Source: Cupriavidus pauculus
GTDB lineage: Bacteria; Pseudomonadota; Gammaproteobacteria; Burkholderiales; Burkholderiaceae
Direction: 5' to 3'
NCBI RefSeq assembly: GCF_002858765.1
Contig: NZ_PJRP01000005.1
Coordinates: 1-64,000 of the forward strand
Length of the DNA stretch: 64,000 bases
The position numbers and the translations under genes are program-made. Every line of letters begins with the position of its first letter. Position 1 is the first letter of the stretch. Of this stretch, positions 1-8,724 are shown one piece after another. Below the pieces are notes generated by a model that saw only the letters and a list, made by a program, of their open reading frames with translations, was not told the DNA's origin and searched no databases.

Positions 1-20
1 CCACCGACTGGCTTGGAGTG

Positions 21-46
21 TATAAGTTGCGATTACGCAACTTATA
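21..46. repeat. Perfect 11-bp inverted repeat just past the tRNA-Leu 3' end
   Basis: The arms TATAAGTTGCG and CGCAACTTATA are exact complements around a 4-nt ATTA spacer. The element lies 7 nt beyond the CCA end of the tRNA-Leu, which is read leftward. There is no T run on either side, so it is not a standard intrinsic terminator. It could be an RNA processing or stop hairpin, or a protein-binding dyad. The spacer is shorter than that of dif-type recombination sites, and no integrase gene is in the window. Confidence 0.6.
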
Positions 47-53
47 GGTAGGT

Positions 54-140
54 TGGTGCGAGGGAGGGGACTCGAACCCCTACACCATTGCTGGCGTCAG
101 GACCTAAACCTGGTGCGTCTACCAATTTCGCCACCCTCGC
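54..140 (-). tRNA. tRNA-Leu (anticodon UAG)
   Basis: Read on the minus strand, the gene starts GCGAGGG and ends CCCTCGC-A-CCA, giving a perfect 7-bp acceptor stem and an encoded CCA. The anticodon loop is TTTAGGT between CAGG/CCTG arms, giving anticodon UAG for CUA codons. The long variable arm and 87-nt length fit a class II leucine tRNA. The T arm contains the usual GGTTCGAGTCC. Confidence 0.95.
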
Positions 141-164
141 AGTCCTGGAACCGGGCATTCACAA

Positions 165-197
165 AAGCAAAAAAGGCGGCTGGACTGCCCGCCTTTT
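165..197 (-). terminator. Intrinsic terminator-like hairpin between MFS gene and tRNA-Leu
   Basis: The arms AAAAGGCGG (171-179) and CCGCCTTTT (189-197) pair perfectly around a 9-nt loop. On the minus strand the stem is followed by TTTTTTGCTTTTG. It fits the end of the leftward MFS transcript and lies 25 nt before the tRNA start, so the tRNA would need a promoter inside this short gap or partial read-through. Confidence 0.65.
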
Positions 198-352
198 CCT
201 GCTTGTGGCTTGCTGTGGCGCGTTGCGCGCCGGGATCCGGTTCGTGCCGCCGGCGTAACTTCAGCCTGCGGCGCAATAAGGAAGCGGATTGTATCGCAAG
301 GCGTCAGGGGAATCCAGTCCCCTGCCCGCCCGGCGCGCAACGCCGCGCAGAA

Positions 353-1678
353 TCACTGGCGGGCGCGGATGAACGCGATCACCAGGACCGTTGCGCAGGC
401 CTCCAGGGCGGCCACGAAGTACAGGCCGGACGCCAGCTTGCCGGTGGTCGTCTTGAACCAGCCGATCATGTACGGCGCCACAAAGCCGGCCAGGTTGCCG
501 ATCGAGTTGATCAGCGCGATGCCGCCGGCGGCGGCCGTGCCGGCCAGGAAGGCCGAGGGCAGCGACCAGAACACCGGGAATGCGGCCAGGATGCCGACGG
601 ATGCGACGGTCAGCGCGATCAGGGCCAGCACGGCGCTGTGCAGCCACATGCCCGTCAGGGTCAGGCCCACGGCGGCCAGCAGCGTAGCCAGCGCGCAGTG
701 CATGCGGCGCTCGCCGGTGCGGTCCGAGTGGATGCCGTTGAGCACCATGGCAATGGTGCCGGCCACGAACGGGATGGCTGATACCAGGCCAATCTGCAGG
801 TTGCCCTGTACCCCCAGCTCCTTGATGATCGACGGCGACCAGAACGCGATCGTCGCGTTGCCGCTCACCACGCAGAAGTAGATGGCCGCGCAGATCCAGA
901 CGCGTGCATTGGCAAGGGCGTCCTTCAGCGACGAATGCTTGGCCGGGTCGCCTGCCTCCTGGTCGATGTCATGGGTGACGATGGCCTGCTCCTGCTGCGA
1001 CAGCCACTTGGCGTTGACGGGCTTTTCCGGCAGATACAGCAGCACGGCGATGCCGGCCAGCACCGACGGAATGCCTTCGATCACGAACAGCCATTGCCAG
1101 TTGGCCAGGCCGTCCACACCATCCATCGCGCTCATGATGAAGCCAGCCAGCGGGCCGCCGACCACGCCGGCGATGGCGAACGACGTCATGAACAGGCCGT
1201 TGATGCGCGCGCGTCGCGCGGCCGGGAACCAGTAGGTCAGATACAGCACCACGCCCGGGAAGAAGCCGGCCTCGAAGATACCCAGCATGAAGCGCAGCGT
1301 GTAGAACTGCATCGGCGTCTTCACGAAGATCATCGCCATCGAGGCCAGGCCCCACAGGATGGTGATGCGCGCCAGCGTCTTGCGTGCGCCGATCTTTTCC
1401 AGCAGCAGGTTGCTCGGCACCTCGAACAGGAAGTAGCCGATGAAGAAAATCCCCGCGCCCAGCCCGTACACGGCTTCGCTGAACTGCAGGTCCTGCAGCA
1501 TCTGCAGCTTGGCAAAGCCCACGTTGACGCGGTCGATCCAGGCCAGGATGAACAGGAATACGAGGAAGGGAATCAGGCGCACGGTGATCTTGCGGTACGC
1601 CTCGTTGCGTTGCTGCGCCAGTTGTGCTGGCGGCAGGCTCTCCAGGGCGCCGGGGGCGCCGCTCATCACGGAAGACAT
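353..1678 (-). CDS. MFS transporter, anion:cation symporter type
   Basis: This 441-residue protein has the length and 12-helix pattern of the ACS branch of the major facilitator superfamily (phthalate, tartrate and glucarate carriers). An early helix carries WIDRVNVGFA, close to the family's D-R-x-N motif, followed by RITILWG and a loop rich in R/A (FPAARRARINGLF). It is the last gene of the leftward run from the GntR regulator, 125 nt after the amidase, so it probably imports an organic acid or amide handled by that amidase. The substrate cannot be read from sequence. It ends before a terminator-like hairpin. Confidence 0.85.
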   Translation of the reverse strand: MSSVMSGAPGALESLPPAQLAQQRNEAYRKITVRLIPFLVFLFILAWIDRVNVGFAKLQMLQDLQFSEAVYGLGAGIFFIGYFLFEVPSNLLLEKIGARKTLARITILWGLASMAMIFVKTPMQFYTLRFMLGIFEAGFFPGVVLYLTYWFPAARRARINGLFMTSFAIAGVVGGPLAGFIMSAMDGVDGLANWQWLFVIEGIPSVLAGIAVLLYLPEKPVNAKWLSQQEQAIVTHDIDQEAGDPAKHSSLKDALANARVWICAAIYFCVVSGNATIAFWSPSIIKELGVQGNLQIGLVSAIPFVAGTIAMVLNGIHSDRTGERRMHCALATLLAAVGLTLTGMWLHSAVLALIALTVASVGILAAFPVFWSLPSAFLAGTAAAGGIALINSIGNLAGFVAPYMIGWFKTTTGKLASGLYFVAALEACATVLVIAFIRARQ

Positions 1679-1803
1679 CGGTGACTACTCCTTGGGTGTG
1701 GTTGGCGGGGCGCCGCTACGTTGGCGGCGCCCTCTCGCATTGCGCTGTGCTGGCGCTTGCTGCGGCGGCCGTGGGAATCCGGCCGGTATGACGGGAAAAT
1801 GCG

Positions 1804-3126
1804 TCAGGCCAGGGCCTGTTCGATGGCCGCGGCCACCTGCAGCACCCGGGCATCGCTGCCGTGCAGGCCGCAGACGCCCAGACCCATGCCCTCGCCCATC
1901 GGCAGCGACGCCGCGCAGCCATCGAGGAAATTGATCACGCTCGGGTTGCGCAGCACCAGGCCGTTGATCGCGAAAAAGTCTTCATCGCGTTGCAGGGCAT
2001 CCAGGCGCGGCGGGCGCACGGCCACGCTCGGCATCAGCCAGGCATCGGCATCGCGAAGCAGTTCGGTGGCGCGCTGCTGCATGGCGCGGCGTTCGGCCAG
2101 CAGGACGATGTAGTCGGTGGCCGTCAGCTTTTCGCCGCGGCGGATGCGCTGGGCCACACGCTGGTCGTACTGGTCGCCCTTCGTTTGCAGCAGTTCGCGA
2201 TGCCAGGTCCACGCTTCGGCGGCGGTCAGGCCGCCGGCGGCGTTGATCTCGGGCAGGCGGCGCAATTCGGGGAAGCTGAATTCCACGATCTGCGCACCTT
2301 GGGCCGACAGCTTTGCCAGCGTGGCCTCGAATGCCTGCGCCACTTCGGCATCGAGGCCGTCGGCCACGAAATCGCGCGTCACGTAGCAGCGCAGGCCGCG
2401 CAGGTCGGCGGCGCGCGTGTCCAGCGTTTCGCCGCTGAGCACGGCATCCATCGCCACGCAGCAGGCCACCGAGCGGGCCAGCGGGCCGGCCGAGTCGAGC
2501 GACGTGGACAGCGGCACGGCGCCATCCAGCGGCACGCGGCGCGCGGTGGGCTTGAAGCCGGTGAGGCCGCAGAACGCCGACGGAATGCGGATCGAGCCGC
2601 CGGTATCGGTGCCCAGCGTGGCCACGGCCATCTGCTCGGCCACGCTCACGGCGCCACCCGATGTGGACCCGCCGCTGATGCGGTCGGGATCGAACGGCGT
2701 GCGCGGGGTGCCGTAGTGCGGGTTCAGACCAAGGCCCGAAAACGCAAACTCGCTCATATTGGTGCGACCGATCAACACCGCGCCGGCGGCGCGCAGTCGC
2801 GCCACGGCCGGGGCGTCGGCCTGGGCCGGCGCGCGGCCGTCCAGCGCCTTGGAACCGGCGCGCGTCACCTGGCCGCGCACATCGAACAGGTCCTTGATCG
2901 AGACCGGCAGCCCGGCCAGCGGCGACGCCACATAGCCGGCTGCGCGCGCCTGGTCGGCGGCATGGGCCTGCGCCAGCGCCCCTTTGGCATCGACGCTCAT
3001 GAACGCCACGCCGCCGGCCTGCACATGGCGGTCGATGCGCGCCAGCGCGTCTTCGGTCAGCGCGACGCTGGTGGTCTGGCCGGCCGCCAGCGCGGCGGCC
3101 AGTTCCGCAATGGTAGGTGCAGTCAT
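1804..3126 (-). CDS. Amidase-signature family hydrolase (GatA-like)
   Basis: The 440-residue protein carries the amidase signature Lys-cisSer-Ser triad: Lys78 in GLPVSIKDLFD, Ser154 in SGGSTSGG, and Ser178 in GTDTGGSIR. The fold belongs to the group containing GatA, aryl-acylamidases and ureide amidases; it should hydrolyse an amide to acid plus ammonia or amine. ATG at 3126 is used, but a GTG at 3138 overlaps the stop of the preceding DUF2848 gene in GTGA, so the two are translationally coupled either way. No gatB or gatC is nearby, so a tRNA amidotransferase role is unlikely. The substrate is unknown. Confidence 0.88.
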   Translation of the reverse strand: MTAPTIAELAAALAAGQTTSVALTEDALARIDRHVQAGGVAFMSVDAKGALAQAHAADQARAAGYVASPLAGLPVSIKDLFDVRGQVTRAGSKALDGRAPAQADAPAVARLRAAGAVLIGRTNMSEFAFSGLGLNPHYGTPRTPFDPDRISGGSTSGGAVSVAEQMAVATLGTDTGGSIRIPSAFCGLTGFKPTARRVPLDGAVPLSTSLDSAGPLARSVACCVAMDAVLSGETLDTRAADLRGLRCYVTRDFVADGLDAEVAQAFEATLAKLSAQGAQIVEFSFPELRRLPEINAAGGLTAAEAWTWHRELLQTKGDQYDQRVAQRIRRGEKLTATDYIVLLAERRAMQQRATELLRDADAWLMPSVAVRPPRLDALQRDEDFFAINGLVLRNPSVINFLDGCAASLPMGEGMGLGVCGLHGSDARVLQVAAAIEQALA

Positions 3127-3134
3127 GGCATTGC

Positions 3135-3812
3135 TCACTCGGCGACGGCCAGCGTTTCCACGCGATAGGCGTGGCGCAGGCTGCGGTTGCGCACGGGGTC
3201 GTGCAATTCCACCTCGAACGATTCGCCGTGGCCCATCTCGCCGATCACGGCCTGGGTGCCGCAGAACATCGCGGTGCCGGCCGGCAGCTGCGATTCGCCG
3301 GTCAGGCGCTCGATCAGGTCGCGCGGGTCCAGCAGGCGCGTGACCTTGCCTTCCTGATACAGCGCGCGCTGGCCGTCGCGCACGCGCCAGCAGCGCATTT
3401 CCAGTGCGTCCCAGTGATCGGCCACCTCGTCGAAGCGCCACACGTCACGGCCCATCGGCTTGGCGCACATCTGCTTGGACACGGTCACGTCATACGCCTC
3501 GACCTTGCGGTCGGTGTGGTCCGAGCCGATGCCGATATAGAGCGCATCGGCGCCCTGCAGCAGCACGAATTCGGTCTCGCCCGACGAATCGTCGCGCGGC
3601 ACTTCCAGCACGTCGTCGGTGGTCAGCAGCTGGGCTGCCAGCGGATAGAACGTGGGCACGGTGGCGGGCGGCTTCACGCCAATGGCCTTCAGTTCGTCGA
3701 TATGGTGCTGAACGGCTTCCATGTCGCGGCCGGTCCAGCCGGCGATGATCAGTCGTTCGATGTCGAGGGCGAGCGCGCCCCCGCCGGCTACCTGGAGTTG
3801 CAGTGTCGGCAT
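3135..3812 (-). CDS. DUF2848 family protein
   Basis: The 225-residue protein matches my recollection of the DUF2848 family, including LIIAGWTGRD near residue 20 and a central GIGSDHTDRKVE. Members are uncharacterised; a resemblance to fumarylacetoacetate hydrolase-like folds is only a suggestion. It has no signal peptide and should be cytosolic. It lies 35 nt after the GntR gene and overlaps the possible GTG start of the amidase, so it is part of one catabolic operon. It may process the acid released by the amidase, which is inference. Confidence 0.78.
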   Translation of the reverse strand: MPTLQLQVAGGGALALDIERLIIAGWTGRDMEAVQHHIDELKAIGVKPPATVPTFYPLAAQLLTTDDVLEVPRDDSSGETEFVLLQGADALYIGIGSDHTDRKVEAYDVTVSKQMCAKPMGRDVWRFDEVADHWDALEMRCWRVRDGQRALYQEGKVTRLLDPRDLIERLTGESQLPAGTAMFCGTQAVIGEMGHGESFEVELHDPVRNRSLRHAYRVETLAVAE

Positions 3813-3847
3813 TGCGTACTACCTTTGTTACGAGGGGAAAGTTTGGG

Positions 3848-4546
3848 TCAGAGTGTCCGGATGATGTTCTTCCGGAATTCGTCAATGTGTTCGCGGATGG
3901 CCTCGCGCACGGCCGGCACGTCGCGGCGTTCCAGCGCGTCGACGATTTCCAGATGCTCCTGGTAGACGTTCTCCAGGTGCTGCGGATCGGACAGCGACAG
4001 GAACCAGAAGCGCGCCTGCTTCTCGTGCAGGCCGCGCAGAAGATCGGCCAGCACGCGGTTGCGCGAGGCGGCGGACATCGCCGTGTGGAACTTCAGATCC
4101 AGGGCCGCCAGTGACGGGATGTCGCGACGGGCGATCAGTTCGGGCGAGCGGTCGACGATGTCACGCATCGCCTTGAAATCGCTGTCGTGACCGCGCTCGC
4201 AGGCCAGCGTGGCGCACAGCACCTCGTTGGTGGCGCGCACTTCGATCATGTCCAGCACTTCGTTGAGCGACAGCGGCGTCACCAGCACGCCCTTGCGCGG
4301 CAGGATCGATACCAGCCCTTCCACTTCCAGCCGATGCAGCGCCTGGTGCACGGGCGTGCGGCCCAGGCCCAGCAGCGCAGCCACCTGGGCCTCGTTCAGC
4401 GGTTCGCCCGGCCGGAATTCGCACGCGATGATGCGGCGCTTGATTTCGGTATAGGCCTGCTCGCGCATTGCCGCACCGCTCTGGGCGGGGGTGGGCACTG
4501 CGGGCGCCGGGTCGGCGGCGCCAACCAGTCGAATGGGATTCACCAC
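3848..4546 (-). CDS. GntR family regulator with FCD domain
   Basis: An N-terminal winged helix (MREQAYTEIKRRI to about GRTPVHQALHRLEVEGLV) is followed by an all-helical FCD ligand domain with metal-ligand-type histidines (DLKFHTAMS, REHIDEF). It heads the operon GntR-DUF2848-amidase-MFS and most likely controls it in response to a carboxylate intermediate. The 232-residue form starts at a GTG; an ATG at 4468 would give 206 residues and still keeps the whole DNA-binding domain. Direct repeats upstream are candidate operator sites. Confidence 0.88.
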   Translation of the reverse strand: MVNPIRLVGAADPAPAVPTPAQSGAAMREQAYTEIKRRIIACEFRPGEPLNEAQVAALLGLGRTPVHQALHRLEVEGLVSILPRKGVLVTPLSLNEVLDMIEVRATNEVLCATLACERGHDSDFKAMRDIVDRSPELIARRDIPSLAALDLKFHTAMSAASRNRVLADLLRGLHEKQARFWFLSLSDPQHLENVYQEHLEIVDALERRDVPAVREAIREHIDEFRKNIIRTL

Positions 4547-4576
4547 GGCAGGATCACGATCTGTGCGTTGAAGTTG

Positions 4577-4595
4577 TTGTGATACTAGTGTGATA
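4577..4595 (-). promoter_or_regulatory. Direct repeat TGTGATA x2 in the gntR leader
   Basis: TGTGATA occurs at 4578-4584 and 4589-4595, an 11-bp period that places both copies on one DNA face. The pair is 30-50 bp upstream of the gntR start. It is a candidate operator for the adjacent regulator; binding is inferred only from position. Confidence 0.35.
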
Positions 4596-4699
4596 TTTCA
4601 CTGGACACAACCCGGAATTCCCTAGGGGTAAACACCAGACATCGCCCGGCAACGCGCCATGTGACTGTGGTTGCGCCTATTATGAGCCGTTCGCATAGA

Positions 4700-4752
4700 A
4701 TCGATAATCGATACATCAATATCTTGGTGCAATACGCAACCATCGTGGTGCA
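4700..4752 (+). promoter_or_regulatory. Repeat-rich control region before the iclR-type gene
   Basis: The stretch contains ATCGAT-A-ATCGAT (4700-4712) and two copies of TGGTGCA at 4725-4731 and 4746-4752, exactly 21 bp apart, which is two helical turns. TGGTGCA recurs at 6920-6926 in the promoter region shared by the M20 hydrolase and the ABC operon. This pattern would suit an IclR-type operator used for autoregulation and target control. Confidence 0.4.
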
Positions 4753-4765
4753 GCGGATCACGACG

Positions 4766-5578
4766 ATGGTGCCGAATCCGGAACCACCTCTCATGGCCAT
4801 CACCGACGGCGACCGCCCCGACCCGCTTTTCAACCAGTCCCTGGAAAAAGGTCTCGAAGTGCTGCGCGCGTTCAGCGCCGTGCATCGCACGCTGACTCTG
4901 GTGGAACTGGCCGCGCTGACCGGCATGACCAAAAGCTCGGCCCAGCGCACCGTCCATACGCTGGAACGGCTCGGTTACGTCGACAAGCACCCGCAGACGC
5001 GGCGCTTCCGGCTGACGCCCAAGGTGATGGAGATCGGCTACAACTATCTGGCGGCCGACGCGCTGATCCCGATTGCCAGTCCCTACCTGTCGCAACTGGC
5101 CAATACCAGCGGCGAGACGGCCAACCTGACGGAGCCCGTGGGGCTCGACATGGTCTACGTGGCGCAGCTCATGACCGCCAAGCACATGCCCGTGCTGACG
5201 CCCGTGGGCATGCGGATTCCGATGTACTGCACGAGTTCGGGCCGGGCCTACCTGAGCCGGCTACCCGACGATCAGGTGCGCGCGATGCTCGAAGCCTCCG
5301 CGCGGCAGGCGCGCACGCCGGCCACGCTGACCGATGTGGACGCGATGTTCGAGCAGGTGGTGGCGTGCCGCCGCCTGGGCTATGCGTGCAATGAAGAAGA
5401 GCTGTTCCTGGGCGACATGGGGGTGGGCGCGCCCATCGTGAACAGCCGTGGCGAGGCCGTGGGCGCGGTGCATGTGTCCCCGCCGGCCAGCCGCTGGACC
5501 ATGGCCGACGCGCAGAAAAAGCTGGGGCCGCTGGTGATCGAATGTGCGTGGGCGATCTCGCGCTCGATCGCCCACTGA
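4766..5578 (+). CDS. IclR family transcriptional regulator
   Basis: An N-terminal helix-turn-helix (SLEKGLEVLRAF, LAALTGMTKSSAQRTVHTLERLGY) precedes an IclR effector domain ending in VGAVHVSPPASRW. The start is uncertain: ATG 4766 is used, ATG 4793 (MAITDGD) is also plausible, and an upstream GTG at 4661 would run through the repeat-rich control region and is unlikely. It sits between the two arms of the catabolic cluster and converges with the M20 hydrolase gene, so it is a good candidate regulator of the hydrolase and ABC operon. Confidence 0.88.
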   Translation: MVPNPEPPLMAITDGDRPDPLFNQSLEKGLEVLRAFSAVHRTLTLVELAALTGMTKSSAQRTVHTLERLGYVDKHPQTRRFRLTPKVMEIGYNYLAADALIPIASPYLSQLANTSGETANLTEPVGLDMVYVAQLMTAKHMPVLTPVGMRIPMYCTSSGRAYLSRLPDDQVRAMLEASARQARTPATLTDVDAMFEQVVACRRLGYACNEEELFLGDMGVGAPIVNSRGEAVGAVHVSPPASRWTMADAQKKLGPLVIECAWAISRSIAH

Positions 5579-5593
5579 ACCTTCAGGCGATCA

Positions 5594-6841
5594 TTACCGC
5601 GCGTGCTCCAGCATCGCCTGCAGCAGCACGTTGGCGCCGGCCTCGATATGCTCGGGCAGCGCGTCTTCCAGCTCGTTATGGCTGATGCCGTCCTTGCACG
5701 GCACGAAGATCATGCCCGTGGGCGCGCGCTGGGCCACGTACACGGCATCGTGCCCCGCCCCGCTCACCACATCCATATGCGGCAGGCCCAGTGACGCCGC
5801 CGCGCGCCGCACGCTGTCCACGCACGCGGGCGCGAAGATGCAGGGCTCGAACTTGACCACCTGACGCACCTCCACCGTGACGGCGGCCACGTCGGCGATG
5901 CCGGCGAACGCCGCGCGCATCGCCGCGTCCATGCGGTCGAGCCCGGCCTGCGACAGGTTGCGGAAGTCCACCGAAAAATCCACGCGCCCCGGAATCACGT
6001 TGCGCGAGTTCGGCTTGACCTCGACAAAGCCCACGGTGCCACGGCCATGCGGCGCCTCGTCGCGTGCAATCCGGTTGACGGCCTCGATCATGCGCGCCGA
6101 TGCCAGCAGCGCGTCGTGGCGCAGCGCCAGCGGCGTGGGGCCCGCGTGGGCGTCCTGCCCGCTCACGGTTACGTCGTACCACTGCTGGCCCAGCGCGCCG
6201 CTGACCACGCCAATCGGCAGGCCGGCGGCTTCCAGCACCGGCCCCTGCTCGATATGCGCCTCGAAATAGGCCGCATACATGCCGCCCGGCACCTGGCCGG
6301 CAGGCTGCGCGCCCAGGTAGCCGATGGCGTCGAGCGCATCGCCTACGCTGACGCCGTCGCGGTCCTGCTGCGCGCGCGCGAAGTCACCGTCGAACACCCC
6401 GGCGAACACGCCCGATCCCATCATCACAGGGGTAAAGCGCGTGCCTTCCTCGTTGGTCCAGAACGCCACCTCCAGCGGCGCGCGCGTGGCCACGCCCAGG
6501 TCATTGAGCGTGCGCATGACCTCCAGCCCGGCCAGCACCCCGAAGTTGCCGTCGAACTTGCCGCCCGATGGCTGGGTGTCGATATGGCTGCCGGTGGCCA
6601 CGGCCGGCGCAGTGGGGTCGGTGCCGGCGCGGCGCGCAAAGACGTTGCCGATCTCGTCCACGCGCACGTCGAGCCCGGCCTCGCGGCACCACTGCACCAC
6701 CAGGTCGCGACCCTTGCGGTCTTCGTCGGTCAGGGCGATGCGGCACACGCCGCCCAGGGGGGTGGCGCCGATCGCGCCCAGGTCCATCAGCGATTGCCAC
6801 AAGCGGGCGCCATTGATGCGGGGAGTGAATTGCGAATCCAT
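5594..6841 (-). CDS. M20 family Zn-dependent amidohydrolase (allantoate/N-carbamoyl amino acid hydrolase type)
   Basis: The 415-residue protein has the metal-binding features of the allantoate amidohydrolase, beta-ureidopropionase and N-carbamoyl-L-amino acid hydrolase branch: ATGSHIDTQPSGGKFDG, the WTNEEGTRF general-base segment, EAHIEQGPVLE, and GAGHDAVYVA near the C-terminus. These enzymes cleave ureido or related amide bonds in the cytosol. ATG 6841 begins the conserved region. It is divergent from the ABC transporter operon with a 160-bp shared control region, so it probably acts on what that transporter brings in. The exact substrate cannot be read. Confidence 0.88.
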   Translation of the reverse strand: MDSQFTPRINGARLWQSLMDLGAIGATPLGGVCRIALTDEDRKGRDLVVQWCREAGLDVRVDEIGNVFARRAGTDPTAPAVATGSHIDTQPSGGKFDGNFGVLAGLEVMRTLNDLGVATRAPLEVAFWTNEEGTRFTPVMMGSGVFAGVFDGDFARAQQDRDGVSVGDALDAIGYLGAQPAGQVPGGMYAAYFEAHIEQGPVLEAAGLPIGVVSGALGQQWYDVTVSGQDAHAGPTPLALRHDALLASARMIEAVNRIARDEAPHGRGTVGFVEVKPNSRNVIPGRVDFSVDFRNLSQAGLDRMDAAMRAAFAGIADVAAVTVEVRQVVKFEPCIFAPACVDSVRRAAASLGLPHMDVVSGAGHDAVYVAQRAPTGMIFVPCKDGISHNELEDALPEHIEAGANVLLQAMLEHAR

Positions 6842-7001
6842 GTCTGTGTTGTCTGCGGTGGGTGAACGTCGATCGTCGATCCAGCAAGAAGCAGACCACC
6901 GGCACCGGAGATCCATCGATGGTGCATGCGCACTGGCACATCACTTGCTAGATCGAGATCGAACACAGCGTTCAACCATCCCCCAATCTGGAGCCCTGCC
7001 T
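6842..7001. promoter_or_regulatory. Divergent control region, M20 hydrolase / ABC operon
   Basis: This 160-bp gap separates two divergent starts. It contains the palindrome CCATCGATGG (6913-6922) overlapping TGGTGCA (6920-6926), the heptamer seen twice before the iclR-type gene. A GGAG at 6990-6993 serves the GTG start at 7002. No clear -35/-10 pair was identified. Confidence 0.4.
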
Positions 7002-8681
7002 GTGACCCTCTCCACGTATCCCCGCGCAAAAGGTTTCTCCGCTGTCATCCGGACGGCTTCGGCTGCCGTCGCCCTGTCGCTGCTGGCCCTGCCCGGCGCG
7101 GCCATGGCCGACAAGGTTTTGCGCATCGGCATGACCGCCGCCGATATCCCGCGCACGCTGGGCCAGCCCGACCAGGGTTTTGAAGGCAACCGCTTCACCG
7201 GCATTCCGATGTACGACGCCCTGACCGCCTGGGACCTGTCCAAGAGCAACGGCCCAAGCCTGCTGGTGCCGGGCCTGGCCACCGAGTGGAAGGTCGACGA
7301 CAAGGACAAGACCAGGTGGACGTTCAAGCTGCGGCCCGGCGTGAAGTTCCACGACGGCTCGCCGTTCAACGCCGACGCCGTGGTCTGGAACGTGAACAAG
7401 GTGCTCGACAAGACCGCCAGGCAGTTCGATCCGAGCCAGGTGGGGGTCACGGCATCGCGCATGCCCACGCTGCGCAGCGCTAAGAAGATCGACGACCTGA
7501 CCGTGGAACTGGTGACGTCCGAGCCCGATTCGTTCGTGCCCTACAACGTGTCGAACCTGTTCATGGCATCGCCCACGCAGTGGGAGAAGAAGCTGGCCGC
7601 CGTGCCGGCGTCGGTGACCGACCCGGCCGAGCGCAGCAAGCAGGCGTGGGTGGCGTTCGCCGCCGACGCATCGGGCACCGGCCCCTTCAAGATGACGCGC
7701 TTCGTGCCGCGCGAGCGCCTGGAACTGGCGAAGAACGCCAGCTACTGGGACCCGAAGCGCACGCCGAAGATCGACAAGGTGGTGATGGTGCCGATGCCCG
7801 AGGCCAACGCGCGCACGGCGGCGCTGCTGTCCGGCCAGGTGGACTGGATCGAGGCCCCCGCACCGGACGCCATCGCGCAGATCAAGAGCCGTGGTTTCGA
7901 GGTCTACGCCAACGCCCAGCCGCACATGTGGCCTTGGCAGCTGTCGTTCGCGCCGAACTCGCCGTGGCTGGACAAGCGCGTGCGCCAGGCCGCCAACCTC
8001 TGCGTGAACCGCGCCGGCCTGAAGACGCTGCTGGGCGGCTACATGGCCGAGGCCAAGGGCATTGTCGAAGCCGGCAACCCTTGGTGGGGCAATCCGAAGT
8101 TCGACATCAAGTATGACCCGGCCGCCGCGCGCAAGCTGATGACCGAGGCGGGCTTTTCGGCCGCCAAGCCGGTCAAGGTCAAGGTGCAGGTATCGGCGTC
8201 CGGCTCGGGCCAGATGCAGCCGCTGCCGATGAACGAGTACGTGCAGCAGAACCTCAAGGAGTGCTTCTTCGAGGTGGACTTCGATGTGGTCGAGTGGAAC
8301 ACGCTGTTCACGAACTGGCGCATCGGCGCCAAGGATGCGAGCGCGCACGGCACCAACGCCATCAACGTCAGCTTTGCCGCGATGGATCCGTTCTTCGCCA
8401 TGGTCCGCTTCGTCAGCACCAAGACCCAGCCGCCGGTCTCGAACAACTGGGGCTACTTCGGCAATGCCGAGTTCGACAAGCTGATCGAAACCGCGCGCAC
8501 GTCGTTCGGCGAGAAGGACCGCGACGCCGCGCTGGCCAAGCTGCACGCGCGCATCGTCGAGGAATCGCCGTTCGTGCTGATCGCCCACGACGTGGGCCCG
8601 CGCGCGATCTCGAAGAAGGTCAAGGGCGTGGTGCAGCCGCAAAGCTGGTTCATCGACATCGCGACGATGTCGATGGATTGA
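7002..8681 (+). CDS. ABC transporter substrate-binding protein, family 5 (dipeptide/oligopeptide type)
   Basis: This 559-residue periplasmic binding protein has a Sec signal peptide ending ALPGAAMA before DKVLRIG, and family 5 features such as WTFKLRPGVKFHDGSPFNADAVVWN and GTGPFKM. The GTG start at 7002 is chosen because it directly precedes the signal peptide and has GGAG 8 nt upstream. It heads the order SBP, permease, permease, ATPase, ATPase. Family 5 proteins bind peptides, but also nickel, sugars, opines and other amides; here the adjacent amidases favour an amide or modified amino acid. Confidence 0.92.
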   Translation: MTLSTYPRAKGFSAVIRTASAAVALSLLALPGAAMADKVLRIGMTAADIPRTLGQPDQGFEGNRFTGIPMYDALTAWDLSKSNGPSLLVPGLATEWKVDDKDKTRWTFKLRPGVKFHDGSPFNADAVVWNVNKVLDKTARQFDPSQVGVTASRMPTLRSAKKIDDLTVELVTSEPDSFVPYNVSNLFMASPTQWEKKLAAVPASVTDPAERSKQAWVAFAADASGTGPFKMTRFVPRERLELAKNASYWDPKRTPKIDKVVMVPMPEANARTAALLSGQVDWIEAPAPDAIAQIKSRGFEVYANAQPHMWPWQLSFAPNSPWLDKRVRQAANLCVNRAGLKTLLGGYMAEAKGIVEAGNPWWGNPKFDIKYDPAAARKLMTEAGFSAAKPVKVKVQVSASGSGQMQPLPMNEYVQQNLKECFFEVDFDVVEWNTLFTNWRIGAKDASAHGTNAINVSFAAMDPFFAMVRFVSTKTQPPVSNNWGYFGNAEFDKLIETARTSFGEKDRDAALAKLHARIVEESPFVLIAHDVGPRAISKKVKGVVQPQSWFIDIATMSMD

Positions 8682-8691
8682 GCGTCTGTTC

Positions 8692-8724
8692 GCCCCCCTC
8701 TCCCGTGCAACGGGAGAGGGGGGC
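8692..8724 (+). terminator. Strong GC hairpin between binding protein and permease genes
   Basis: A perfect 14-bp stem (CCCCCCTCTCCCG with flanking G-C closing pair) encloses loop TGCAA. No T run follows, so it is unlikely to stop transcription completely. Hairpins in this position commonly protect the binding-protein message and lower expression of downstream permease genes. A tandem GCTTCAAACGC pair (8727-8737, 8745-8755) follows. Confidence 0.6.

Noticed and set aside
288..293. TACAAT on the minus strand as tRNA-Leu promoter
   Set aside because: A terminator-like hairpin lies between it and the tRNA, and the -35 match is poor.
1..352. Prophage or genomic island at the tRNA
   Set aside because: No integrase, no repeated tRNA end and no phage gene are visible in the window.
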